Part shown: positions 29,845-38,431 of the stretch, one piece after another
Numbering within the stretch: position 1 is the first letter of the stretch
Layout: each line of letters starts with the position of its first letter
Notes under the pieces: model-generated
Database searches by the model: none
Seen by the model: the letters and a program-made list of their open reading frames with translations, nothing else
What the model was told of the DNA's origin: nothing
Made by a program: the position numbers and the translations under genes
Assembly (NCBI GenBank): GCA_944319745.1
Contig: CALUET010000008.1
Coordinates: 62,001 to 126,000, forward strand
Direction: 5' to 3'
Source: an uncultured Phocaeicola sp.
GTDB taxonomy: Bacteria > Bacteroidota > Bacteroidia > Bacteroidales > Bacteroidaceae
DNA: 64,000 nt

Positions 29845-31035
29845 ATGTATGGTAAATTCAAAACATTTCTGACGAAAGAGTTGGCAGACATCGAGGCTGC
29901 CGGCCTGTATAAAAACGAACGTATCATTACCACGCCGCAGCGTGCGGACATCCGCGTGAACAAGGGCGAGGAAGTTTTAAACTTTTGTGCGAACAATTAT
30001 CTGGGACTTTCCGACAACAAGCGCCTGATAGAGGCGGCAAAACGCGCCATGGATTCCCACGGATACGGCATGTCGTCCGTACGGTTCATCTGCGGCACGC
30101 AGGACCTGCACAAGCAGCTTGAGGCAGCCATCTCGAAGTATTTCCACACAGAGGACACCATCCTTTACGCAGCTTGCTTCGACGCTAACGGAGGACTCTT
30201 CGAGCCTTTGTTCACCGACGAGGACGCTATCATCTCCGACTCGCTGAATCATGCCTCAATCATCGACGGCGTTCGTCTGTGCAAGGCGAAACGTTACCGT
30301 TATGCCAACGCCGATATGGCCGACCTGGAGCGTTGTTTGCAGGAAGCACAGGCACAACGTTTCCGAATCATCGCCACCGACGGCGTATTCTCCATGGACG
30401 GAAACGTGGCTCCGATGGATAAAATCTGCGAACTGGCCGAGAAATACGACGCACTGGTCATGGTCGACGAGTCGCACTCCGCCGGCGTAGTGGGACCTAC
30501 GGGCCGGGGCGTGGCAGAACAGTTCGGCGTGTATGGAAAAATAGACGTCTTCACCGGCACACTGGGCAAGGCCTTTGGCGGTGCAATGGGCGGTTTCACC
30601 ACCGGACGCAAGGAGATTATCGACATGCTGCGTCAGCGCTCTCGTCCGTATCTGTTCTCAAATTCCGTGGCACCGGCCATCGTGGGTGCTGCGCTGGAAA
30701 CGTTTAAAATGCTCGACGAAAGCGATGCTTTACACACAAAGCTGATGGAAAACGTAACCTACTTCCGCGACAAAATGCTGGAAGCCGGCTTCGATATCAA
30801 ACCGACACAGAGTGCTATTTGTGCGGTCATGCTGTATGATGCGAAACTTTCGCAGGACTTTGCCGCACGCATGCAGGAAGAAGGCATCTACGTAACGGGT
30901 TTCTATTATCCCGTGGTGCCGAAGGGGCAGGCACGTATCCGCGTGCAACTCTCGGCAGGACACGAACGTGCGCACCTGGACAAGGCGATTGCCGCCTTCA
31001 TCAAAGTGGGAAAAGAACTGAACGTACTGCATTAA
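29845..31035 (+). CDS. kbl: glycine C-acetyltransferase (2-amino-3-ketobutyrate CoA ligase)
   Basis: 396-residue PLP enzyme of the alpha-oxoamine synthase family. It cleaves 2-amino-3-ketobutyrate with CoA to glycine and acetyl-CoA. Family motifs: NNYLGLSDN, SVRFICGTQDLHKQLE, DESHSAGVVGPTGRG and the PLP-lysine segment FTGTLGKAFGGAMGGF. Length is the family norm. Divergent from tdh, together completing threonine to glycine catabolism. Confidence 0.96.
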   Translation: MYGKFKTFLTKELADIEAAGLYKNERIITTPQRADIRVNKGEEVLNFCANNYLGLSDNKRLIEAAKRAMDSHGYGMSSVRFICGTQDLHKQLEAAISKYFHTEDTILYAACFDANGGLFEPLFTDEDAIISDSLNHASIIDGVRLCKAKRYRYANADMADLERCLQEAQAQRFRIIATDGVFSMDGNVAPMDKICELAEKYDALVMVDESHSAGVVGPTGRGVAEQFGVYGKIDVFTGTLGKAFGGAMGGFTTGRKEIIDMLRQRSRPYLFSNSVAPAIVGAALETFKMLDESDALHTKLMENVTYFRDKMLEAGFDIKPTQSAICAVMLYDAKLSQDFAARMQEEGIYVTGFYYPVVPKGQARIRVQLSAGHERAHLDKAIAAFIKVGKELNVLH

Positions 31036-31055
31036 TCGGCCGAAAACGCCGAAAC

Positions 31056-31104
31056 AAAGACCGCCGTTGTTCCCGGGCTTTCCGGGTAAACAACGGCGGT
31101 CTTT
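31056..31104. terminator. bidirectional terminator between kbl and the leftward pilus operon
   Basis: Perfect 16-bp stem (31056-31071 with 31089-31104) with AAAG at one end and CTTT at the other, so both strands have a short U-side. It sits between the convergent stops at 31035 and 31157. Confidence 0.85.
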
Positions 31105-31156
31105 AGTTTGTGAGAGCGTATGTTTTCCTGAAAACAATGCCTCTTTTTACTCCTAA

Positions 31157-33655
31157 TTAATAGTTCCACCTGTTGTCAAGAGACGGAACGTTCCAACTGT
31201 TATAGCCAGTGCTTCCGCTTGGCGGCGTGTCGATATAAACCGCGCGAATGCGGAATTGTTCCTTCCGAAGGGCATATCCTCCTTTCCACGGCCCGGAACT
31301 TCCGGAACCGGGATGGTAAGAATTTATTTGCCAATGTGCTGCTGCATAATCCGGATAGTTTTCATTGTACGGATAGTCGGAAGCGCTGGCAATATGTTCG
31401 TACTCCCTGCTGGAAGAAGAATAAGTTATTTTGGTTGCCCGGGCGTAGTCGGGGTTCTCTCCCACGTCGCTTCCATATCCTCCGGAAGTCGGTACTTGAG
31501 CATTACTGGTAGGATTTTTTCTGTATGAGGGGCCGGGGTTGCACGACCAATACCACTTGTCCTGGAAGACAGGATAGGCATCGTAGTACATCTCCAAGGC
31601 CGCTTCACATTCCGAAATTGTCGGCAAATACCAGTGAACGTATTCCACTTGTCCCTGCTCGTTGCGCTTGTTTTTGTTGTAACAATACTCCGCTGCGCTG
31701 CGGGGCTTGTCGTTCAGGGTGATGTCGTCCGTCCCTACCGGGTCCTCAGCCCGGTTTGTTTGGTAGTAATCCCTTTGGGCTTTCATCAGGTCCATCGTGT
31801 TCCGCCAGCCGTAATTCAGGCGGTCCTGATAACCAAGAGTGGGAGATGAACCTGCACCCGTGGTGACTCCGTCCAGACCCCAAGTAAGTCCTTCGTATGC
31901 ATCCTCGTATTCATCTTTTCCATCATAGTGTTCCAGGTACTCCTCGTATTCCTCAATCCAGTAACCGTATGTCGCGCTTATGTCCTTTCGATTGATACTA
32001 ACATAGTACATGCCCGCCTGCCCTATGGTGAAACTTCGTTTTCTTTCATCGCCCGTTACGGCAGGATTGGGATCATAGGTGATGGTGAAGGTCGCATTTC
32101 GTCCCAATACATTTTGGGTACTTCGGTCTACGGTACCGGTTTCGGGCGTATTTTCATCTATATAGAAGTAGATGCGTTCCTCTCTTTCCCCTCTTGTTCC
32201 CACGGTATAACTCCGGCTCCAGTCGTTCGCATCGAGTTCTGTCACCAGATTGGTCGTGAAATAGTTCCGCTTTCCCTGGCCCGCATAGGTGGCAGCAACG
32301 GCACCGTTTGCGGTGGGAGAGTAGCGCATTGGTTCCATCCGAACCCACGGATGTGCGTCTGCCGAGTCGATGCTTATGGTAACGGTTCCCTTCGGGCTGA
32401 CCTGTCGGTCGATGTAAACATCCATCGGGGTGACGTTGAAGTGCGCATCATGCTTCCGCTCTCTCAGCATTTCAATGAAGTAAGGGTTCACATCCGTGTC
32501 GATGTTTACCCGCGTATCCAGCAGTGCTCCCTGGTCGGGATTGAGGTTGTTTACCGTAATGCCCGTGATGGTTACGTTGTTTTTATACTGGCAGTTGGTC
32601 TTCAACGTGAAGTTCCAGTTGGGGTCTCCTCCCGGGTAAATGGTGTATTCCACGTTATACGGGTAGTCATTGTGGTTGGTGTATGTGCCCGTGAAACGGA
32701 TAAAAGCGGCATCATCGGCGGCGCGTTCGTTCTTAAGGCGCTGTATCTTCGTGCCGGTAATACTGTCGGGATACGTGTAATCTTTGGCAGCCCTTCCGTG
32801 CTCGAAGACGTAAAACGTGCCCGATTGCGGCGTGTTTTTGCGCACGGTCTGGTGAAGCAGTGTGGAAGCCTCCACCTTGATGGGTTCGGCGGGCGTGCCC
32901 GTTGTGGCGATGCCCTCGCTAATGCTGTCGGTGTCCGTCAGCTGCGGTTTGATGGTTCCTCCCGTCGGGAATCCCCCTACGTGGATTTCCTGTATGGCAA
33001 ACGACGGGTTGTTTCCCGTGGCCGACTCCTCGAAAGGCTCCATCGTAAAGTTAAAGTCGATGCGAGCCATCATGGAGCGTAAATTTAATATCTTGATCTT
33101 CGGGTTCGCATCACTGCTCAGGTCTACGTTTTCCTCGATACAAACCATGGGAAGGCCCGTCTCCGGCAGGCCCACGGTAAACGGCTCGAGGGTGAAAACA
33201 TGCTGTTCCAGTTGGGAAAGGTTCGCGATGTTTCGGGGACGTCCTCCCGTTATTTCTCCGAATTCGTCGGCGGGAACGTTGGCAACGGCCACCACGGTTG
33301 CGGTCTTTGCCGCCGTCTGGTCGCCGTAAAGGTCGCTGGCAAAGGCAAAGATGCGCTTGTCGGTTATGTAGTCGTAGCCCTGGAAGGCATCAGAACCCGA
33401 GGGCAGGAGATAGTCTCCATTGCTGTCGAAGATAAAGATGTGTGCGTTCTTTATCTCCTGCTCCGCGCCCTCTTTGGCATCACTGGCGCGTGAAGCCTTG
33501 TACACGCCCATGTGTGCCGGCTCCAGTTGCAGCGAGAGTTTGTTCCCGTCGACGCCGTATCCGCCCTGCGGGGCGAGGTCGTCGTTGGTACATGCTGCCG
33601 GCAAGAGAAGCAGCAGGGCGAGTGCCGGACGTATGATTAAACCGATATGTTTCAT
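31157..33655 (-). CDS. DUF4906-type pilus-associated lipoprotein with C-terminal lectin-like/DUF1566-like region
   Basis: 832 residues, the last gene of the leftward pilus operon. The lipobox is LLPAAC. The N-terminal third resembles Mfa2/FimB-like beta domains (IKNAHIFIFDSNGDYL). The DUF4906 core at about 270-380 shows GTFYVFEHGRAAKDY and FIRFTGTYTNHNDYPYNVEY. The end (about 640-832) carries VHWYLPTISECEAALEMYY, YWSC and an Arg-rich strand, a DUF1566/FISUMP-like module often seen on surface adhesins. It is a likely pilus tip or accessory adhesin. RBS AGGAAC lies before the ATG. Confidence 0.75.
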   Translation of the reverse strand: MKHIGLIIRPALALLLLLPAACTNDDLAPQGGYGVDGNKLSLQLEPAHMGVYKASRASDAKEGAEQEIKNAHIFIFDSNGDYLLPSGSDAFQGYDYITDKRIFAFASDLYGDQTAAKTATVVAVANVPADEFGEITGGRPRNIANLSQLEQHVFTLEPFTVGLPETGLPMVCIEENVDLSSDANPKIKILNLRSMMARIDFNFTMEPFEESATGNNPSFAIQEIHVGGFPTGGTIKPQLTDTDSISEGIATTGTPAEPIKVEASTLLHQTVRKNTPQSGTFYVFEHGRAAKDYTYPDSITGTKIQRLKNERAADDAAFIRFTGTYTNHNDYPYNVEYTIYPGGDPNWNFTLKTNCQYKNNVTITGITVNNLNPDQGALLDTRVNIDTDVNPYFIEMLRERKHDAHFNVTPMDVYIDRQVSPKGTVTISIDSADAHPWVRMEPMRYSPTANGAVAATYAGQGKRNYFTTNLVTELDANDWSRSYTVGTRGEREERIYFYIDENTPETGTVDRSTQNVLGRNATFTITYDPNPAVTGDERKRSFTIGQAGMYYVSINRKDISATYGYWIEEYEEYLEHYDGKDEYEDAYEGLTWGLDGVTTGAGSSPTLGYQDRLNYGWRNTMDLMKAQRDYYQTNRAEDPVGTDDITLNDKPRSAAEYCYNKNKRNEQGQVEYVHWYLPTISECEAALEMYYDAYPVFQDKWYWSCNPGPSYRKNPTSNAQVPTSGGYGSDVGENPDYARATKITYSSSSREYEHIASASDYPYNENYPDYAAAHWQINSYHPGSGSSGPWKGGYALRKEQFRIRAVYIDTPPSGSTGYNSWNVPSLDNRWNY

Positions 33656-33694
33656 AAGTTCCTGTTTTGCAGTTTAGATAGTTTGCTGTTCTTT

Positions 33695-34921
33695 TTATTC
33701 GAAGACGATTTCGCTGTCGCCGTCGTCTTCCCATCGGTCGGTGGCACGCAGCTGAAGAATCAGGTTGTTGCCCACCAGGTTGATGCTGAAAATATTCCGT
33801 GTTCCGGCATTAAAAGTCTTGTTTACTCCCATGTCGAGCGAGGCCACTGAGCGGTTTGCCACCTTCACTTTGATTGTGCACTGGCCGCTTCCGTCTACGA
33901 TGGCGCCTTTGTTGTCGCTGTTGTTGTCGTCGTCTGTGATAAACATCAGGGTGACCGGCTCGCCGTTACGGTCCGTTATGGTTGTCGTTTTGGGAGTGAT
34001 TTCCCCGCTCGTCGAGCCGTCTCCGCCGGTCGCCTCGATTGTTCCGGCCGGACAAAGCAGCGAATCTTGTCCGTCGAGCACGTCAAACACGCCGCTGTAG
34101 CGGTCGCTTCCCACATCATATCCCGACTGTTCGCCCGTAACGGTGATGCTTTTGTAAAATCTGCTGCCTTCCAGTTTGATATATTCTATGGTCGCATCGT
34201 TCGGAGTATAGTTGTTTACCTCAAACTGAAGGGCGGCAAACAGGTGGCGGAACTCCAGCGGTACCGCACCATTCTGTTGTCTGTGGTTGGTAACGTAGGC
34301 CAACATGAAGTCGGGCACGTTGTCAAGTTTAGGAATCTTTGAGCTTGTATAAAATCCCTCTCGCGGCATGGTGTAGGTAATGACGGGATTTCCTTCGGCG
34401 TTCTCGCCGGAAAGTGTGATGGTTCCCATCGCGTTTCCTCCGGCATCCCGTATTGTTCCCGTGTTTCCACTCGTCAATTCCGCGTAAGGATAGTAGGCAA
34501 AGAACGAATAGTAGTAGCTCCGGTCGTTATACCACGGGCAGATGCCGGTGGAAACTTCCCGGTGGTCTTCGTCATAGTAGCCCTCGTAGGTAAACGTTCC
34601 GTTGCCCGCGTAGGTCAGTTCCTTGTTGTAAAACATGTCGGGTTGTGCGAAGACCCGCTTCGCCTCCCACGGGTAAGGCCCCATGTCGGCGTCGGGATTC
34701 GACGGATTCTCGCCCCGCTTGCAGTAACCGATTACGCCCACCTTGTCGCCTTCCTCGAAGTCTCCGTCGCGAAGGACGGAGCGCGCCCAGTAAGGCGTGT
34801 TGAAGGTGATGACCTCGTCCGAGTATCCTGTGTGCGGAGGAAGGCCGTCTTCCTGTTGGCATCCCGCCGTCAGTAGCGGCAGGAGCGCCAGTGCAGCAAT
34901 ATATAGGTCGTAGTATTTCAT
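33695..34921 (-). CDS. fimbrillin family lipoprotein (Mfa-like), leftward operon
   Basis: 408 residues from the ATG at 34921; the open frame to 35002 overlaps the upstream gene. Lipobox LLTAGC, then the Mfa_like_1 pattern: ITFNTPYWARS, DKVGVIGYCKRG, YYSFFAYYPYAE and PLEFRHLFAALQFEVNN. The last motif is the conserved core strand of fimbrillins. It is probably a minor or accessory pilin. It ends 40 bp before the DUF4906 gene. Confidence 0.78.
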   Translation of the reverse strand: MKYYDLYIAALALLPLLTAGCQQEDGLPPHTGYSDEVITFNTPYWARSVLRDGDFEEGDKVGVIGYCKRGENPSNPDADMGPYPWEAKRVFAQPDMFYNKELTYAGNGTFTYEGYYDEDHREVSTGICPWYNDRSYYYSFFAYYPYAELTSGNTGTIRDAGGNAMGTITLSGENAEGNPVITYTMPREGFYTSSKIPKLDNVPDFMLAYVTNHRQQNGAVPLEFRHLFAALQFEVNNYTPNDATIEYIKLEGSRFYKSITVTGEQSGYDVGSDRYSGVFDVLDGQDSLLCPAGTIEATGGDGSTSGEITPKTTTITDRNGEPVTLMFITDDDNNSDNKGAIVDGSGQCTIKVKVANRSVASLDMGVNKTFNAGTRNIFSINLVGNNLILQLRATDRWEDDGDSEIVFE

Positions 34922-34959
34922 CCTCGTTATGCGATAATATGGTTGTGATGTTCCGTTTG

Positions 34960-36003
34960 TCAGTCGATGTTCAAGTCGCCCCCGCTGTAAGTATAATCCC
35001 ACGAATCCACGCGGATGCCGGCAAAGTTGATGCCGCTGTCCTTGATGATAATGTCGAGCGTCGCCTCGCTGTTGCGCGGGATGTCCTTTCTTCCCGTGAG
35101 AAAGACCTTTTCCGTTGCCAGGTTGGCGTGCGTTTCCGAGGCGAAGCTGACGGTAAACTGCCGGTAGTCTGCGTTCGGTTCAAACAGGTAGTAGGTAAAT
35201 ATCCGTTCGCCTTCCGTCATGTTTGCCTCAAGAGGCCGCTTTATTCCCTCCTCTTCGTTGTTGTATGTTACGGAAAAGACCGTCGTGTTTGGTGGCAAAG
35301 TTACGCTTTGGGGAGCGCTGTCGTAGCCTTCCTCGTCGAAGAGGAACGTGCGTCGCGGGTGGAAAGCGCCCAGGCTCACACCCGTAAGGATGCATTGTTT
35401 TGTCGTTTCGTTCCGCACGCTGATGTTGATTTTTACCACCGCGCGGGTGATTTTAATCTCGATGTCCTGGCTCTGCGTCCCGTCGATGAGCTGGTTTTCC
35501 TTGTATCCGCTGATGGGAAGCCCGTTTTGTGCGATTTCCTCCGCCGGGCGGGGGAAGTAGCGCGTTCCCTGCGTATTCTGTACAACCATGCCTTTCAGTG
35601 CCGATTTCCAGTCGCCCTCCGCACGTGTTCCCTCCGTGTATGTGGCGAAATCGTCGGCGCCCAGTCCCACGGAAGCCTCGTTGGCCACCACGTAGAAATT
35701 CTTTATTCCCAGCGGGACGTCTTCAATCTCCACCCGGTATGTCAGCGCGTTGTCCGGAACCGTTGCCAGCCGGTTATAGTCCACCGTGCCGTCTTCGTCT
35801 ATCATGATGACGCGCAGTGTCTTCATTCCCTCGTTTGCGTCGCCGTCATCGCCGGCCGCTTCTTGCCGTGCGCTGAAGACCAGTTTCACGGTAGTCGTAC
35901 CGTTGTTGTCCGGCCCGCCGGCGTCGTCTTTGCTGCAGGCCGCGGCCAGGCAGAGCAGAAGCGGCAGGCATGCTGCGGCAAGATATTTGCGTAAGTGTGT
36001 CAT
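34960..36003 (-). CDS. FimB/Mfa2- or accessory-pilin-like lipoprotein
   Basis: 347 residues with lipobox LAAAC. Two transthyretin-like beta domains are inferred from TLRVIMIDEDGTVDYNR, VPLGIKNFYVVANE and ITRAVVKINISVRNET, patterns of the FimA/Mfa superfamily. The start has the strongest Shine-Dalgarno in the operon (AGGAGG, 5 bp before the ATG). It starts 18 bp after the stop of the FimB/Mfa2 gene. Role as anchor or minor tip-side subunit cannot be separated from sequence alone. Confidence 0.72.
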   Translation of the reverse strand: MTHLRKYLAAACLPLLLCLAAACSKDDAGGPDNNGTTTVKLVFSARQEAAGDDGDANEGMKTLRVIMIDEDGTVDYNRLATVPDNALTYRVEIEDVPLGIKNFYVVANEASVGLGADDFATYTEGTRAEGDWKSALKGMVVQNTQGTRYFPRPAEEIAQNGLPISGYKENQLIDGTQSQDIEIKITRAVVKINISVRNETTKQCILTGVSLGAFHPRRTFLFDEEGYDSAPQSVTLPPNTTVFSVTYNNEEEGIKRPLEANMTEGERIFTYYLFEPNADYRQFTVSFASETHANLATEKVFLTGRKDIPRNSEATLDIIIKDSGINFAGIRVDSWDYTYSGGDLNID

Positions 36004-36021
36004 AAACGCCTCCTTTTCTCC

Positions 36022-36972
36022 CTATTCATAGCCCGGGGTGATGTCTTCGATGTACCAGTCGGGCACTTTGATGCTTACGCTCATTGAGCTGAATTGTATT
36101 TCAAGGGGCAAAAAGGCCTCTTGTTTCGTCACATCGTCCTCAAGGTTGTTGTCGGTGATGTAGTCGTACAAGGCATGACGATACATTTCCGTGCCTGCCC
36201 GGTCGCGGAGAACCACCTCATGGGCGCAGAGGTTTTCGTCCAGCGTTCCGCCGCTGTCCATGCGGAACAGCGCAAGATTGTCGGTACGGTAGCAGCGGTT
36301 TTCCGCATCATAATACAGGTCGGGATAGATCGTGCCCTTTTCGTCCTCGTTGATTTCGTTGTTGAAAGTAGTCTGGGCATTCGAGTTTTCGATGCTCAGC
36401 ACGTAAGGAATCTCTTCGGCTTGGCGCGTGTTACGCCCCGAAGACGGTGCATTCAGTCCGGTAACCCGGATGTCTACTTTGATGTGTGCGCTGTACAACG
36501 TAACGGTGTCACGGTACATTACGCCGTCTCTCTCGGGCATGGTGAACTCATGTTGCCCCAGGTAGTTGTAATCGTGTGCGGTCACTTCATCGCCGTTTCC
36601 CCAATTGGGGTGCTGAAGGAAGATGTTGTCGAAGTCGGTAGCATGCAGGTTTACCACCTGGGTGGCGTCGTAAGCGTTACCCACGGCCACCACCTTGTAG
36701 CGTTTTCCCGCCGTGAGGCGGAACGAAGGCACGGCCTCGAACTTCTTGAGCTGGCTCTCCGTGTAGTTGCCCGAACCCAATATGTGTCCGCTTTCGTCGA
36801 ATACATACAGGTCGACCTTGCTCATGTATTGTGACAACACGTCCTCGTTGCCGTCGGCAAGATACTGGAAGTAGATGGTCACGTTGTCGCAATCATCGAG
36901 ACTTTCCTTGATGCAGCCGCTCGTCAGCGCCGTTGCAGCCAGCATCAGCACGATATGATAAAACCACTTCAT
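36022..36972 (-). CDS. FimB/Mfa2 family pilus anchor lipoprotein
   Basis: 316 residues. The lipobox TSGC is followed by the FimB/Mfa2 opening CDNVTIYFQYLADGN and VDLYVFDESGHILG, FRLTAGKRYKVVAVGN. In type V pili such proteins stay lipid-anchored in the outer membrane, end polymerisation and fix the fibre. It lies directly after the main fimbrillin with an intervening hairpin at 37009-37038. Confidence 0.85.
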   Translation of the reverse strand: MKWFYHIVLMLAATALTSGCIKESLDDCDNVTIYFQYLADGNEDVLSQYMSKVDLYVFDESGHILGSGNYTESQLKKFEAVPSFRLTAGKRYKVVAVGNAYDATQVVNLHATDFDNIFLQHPNWGNGDEVTAHDYNYLGQHEFTMPERDGVMYRDTVTLYSAHIKVDIRVTGLNAPSSGRNTRQAEEIPYVLSIENSNAQTTFNNEINEDEKGTIYPDLYYDAENRCYRTDNLALFRMDSGGTLDENLCAHEVVLRDRAGTEMYRHALYDYITDNNLEDDVTKQEAFLPLEIQFSSMSVSIKVPDWYIEDITPGYE

Positions 36973-37008
36973 AGTTACTTTCCTGTATGTGTGACTCGTT
37001 ATGTTTTA

Positions 37009-37038
37009 AAAGAGGGCAGCACGGGGCTGCCGCTCTTT
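37009..37038 (-). terminator. attenuator-like hairpin behind the leftward fimbrillin gene
   Basis: 12-bp stem with one bulged G: GGCAGC/GCTGCC plus AAAGAG/CTCTTT around an ACGGG loop. On the minus strand it is followed by TTTAAAACA. It lies 14 bp past the fimbrillin stop, between the major pilin and the anchor gene, and would reduce read-through or protect the pilin mRNA end. Confidence 0.6.
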
Positions 37039-37052
37039 CGTATTTCGCTTGA

Positions 37053-38306
37053 TTATTCGTAGGTAATGCCGTCGAGGGTTACGATGGTCCAGTCTTGCGC
37101 TTTTACCGTTACGTTGATACAGATTTTCTCGTCCGGATCCCAGGTCCCGATGTTCTCTTCCGCAAAGTTCAGCTCAACCTTGTAGATTTTACCCGGCTCG
37201 TTCATCGTAAAGTCGCTGTCTGAGCTGATGTTCGCCGTTACGGTGTTGAGGGCAGAAGTCGCTTCTCCGCTCTTTTCTTTGGCTTCGAGGTACAACTTCA
37301 CGTGGAAGTTTGTGCCATCAACCTGCTTTGCAAAGAACTGATATGCGGGAATATTTCCTGAATTGCCCGTCCATGATTTGGAAGAACTCGTCAGCTTTGT
37401 CTCAGCATTAAAGTTATCCCATGCCCAAGAGTATGTGGTTTCTGCAGCAGAACCCCACTGTATTTTGTCATCGGATCCCGGGTTTGCTTCCGGTATATCG
37501 CAAGTGGCGAGGGTAATCGCGTCGCCCGGTGTGCCGCTCAACGTCAGTGTGTTGTAAACATTCATGAGGCCGATGGTCTTAAGCGTCAGCTCAGAATAAA
37601 TACTTCCCAGGTTCTCGCAAGAGATTTTTGTAATTTCTATGCGTGAAACAAGCGGTTTGATGGTGATATCTGCCTGCATGATGATGTTATCGGGATGCGA
37701 ATCATCCGTAACACTCGAAGTAGTTGCCAACTGTTCGTCCACGCCGAAAAGTAAAACGTCCGTGAAGGTTTTGTTATCCGTTCCCGAAACAACCACTGCT
37801 TCCATGTCGGCAATTGTCTTACCGCTCACCAGCGTTACGTTACTTGTCTCGTCGGCTTGCTGCTCTGCTCCCGAACTCAGACCTTCAACAAAGTCTTTCA
37901 CTGCGGAAGATTTCGAGTAGTTTCCGATGGCATAAACCTTCCTTACCTGTGAAGGAACGTTGTGCATGATGTAACCGCTCTCGGCAGTTGTCAGTTTTTG
38001 CCAGTCGGAATTACTATCCGCATTGTAAGAAATTGTTACAACCGTGCGGATGTTTGTCTCATCCGTCCCGATTAATGCGATATCGCTCAGCGTAGCCGTG
38101 TGCTTTCCTGAGCTTGTTCCACTCTCAGTAATAGGTTTTTCAAAAGCACGGCCTTCAGCGTTTGAGCTCAAGCCTTCCAGCCTGATGGCGATGCTTTGCG
38201 TTTCCCCGTCGGTGAGATTGCCTTCCGGTGAGGGAGTGTCCTCGTTGGAGCATGCAAACAAACCTAAGCATGCGCATGCAAGAAATAAACTTTTTGTTAC
38301 TTTCAT
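37053..38306 (-). CDS. major fimbrillin (FimA/Mfa1-type prepilin lipoprotein), leftward operon
   Basis: 417 residues. The lipobox FAC19 predicts lipidation, as in all type V prepilins. A candidate propeptide cleavage site is Arg53 in SSNAEGRAFEKPI, the Arg-type junction processed by gingipain-like proteases in Porphyromonas. The body has the fimbrillin pattern (TVVTISYNADSN, NVPSQVRKVYAIGNYS, ITIKPLVSRIEITKI) and ends in a strand-rich C-terminus, VKAQDWTIVTLDG. Third gene of the leftward operon, upstream of the anchor, the usual place of the main shaft subunit. Confidence 0.82.
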   Translation of the reverse strand: MKVTKSLFLACACLGLFACSNEDTPSPEGNLTDGETQSIAIRLEGLSSNAEGRAFEKPITESGTSSGKHTATLSDIALIGTDETNIRTVVTISYNADSNSDWQKLTTAESGYIMHNVPSQVRKVYAIGNYSKSSAVKDFVEGLSSGAEQQADETSNVTLVSGKTIADMEAVVVSGTDNKTFTDVLLFGVDEQLATTSSVTDDSHPDNIIMQADITIKPLVSRIEITKISCENLGSIYSELTLKTIGLMNVYNTLTLSGTPGDAITLATCDIPEANPGSDDKIQWGSAAETTYSWAWDNFNAETKLTSSSKSWTGNSGNIPAYQFFAKQVDGTNFHVKLYLEAKEKSGEATSALNTVTANISSDSDFTMNEPGKIYKVELNFAEENIGTWDPDEKICINVTVKAQDWTIVTLDGITYE

Positions 38307-38431
38307 GTCAATAGAAGATTAAAATTAAAAATATGTTTGCCTAAAAATTTCTCGTTCGTCCGTTCATAACTCCGGCCTCTTTCGTGCGAAACGCGGCGGG
38401 CTTTCGTGCGGTGTGCCGCCGTGTTTCCGCC

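Noticed and set aside
34891-35994. 367-codon plus-strand open frame opposite the pilus genes
   Set aside because: Shadow of the minus-strand pilus genes: no start context, no domain, composition mirrors the other strand. Similar long shadows at 38384-40201 and 31928-33082 were rejected for the same reason.
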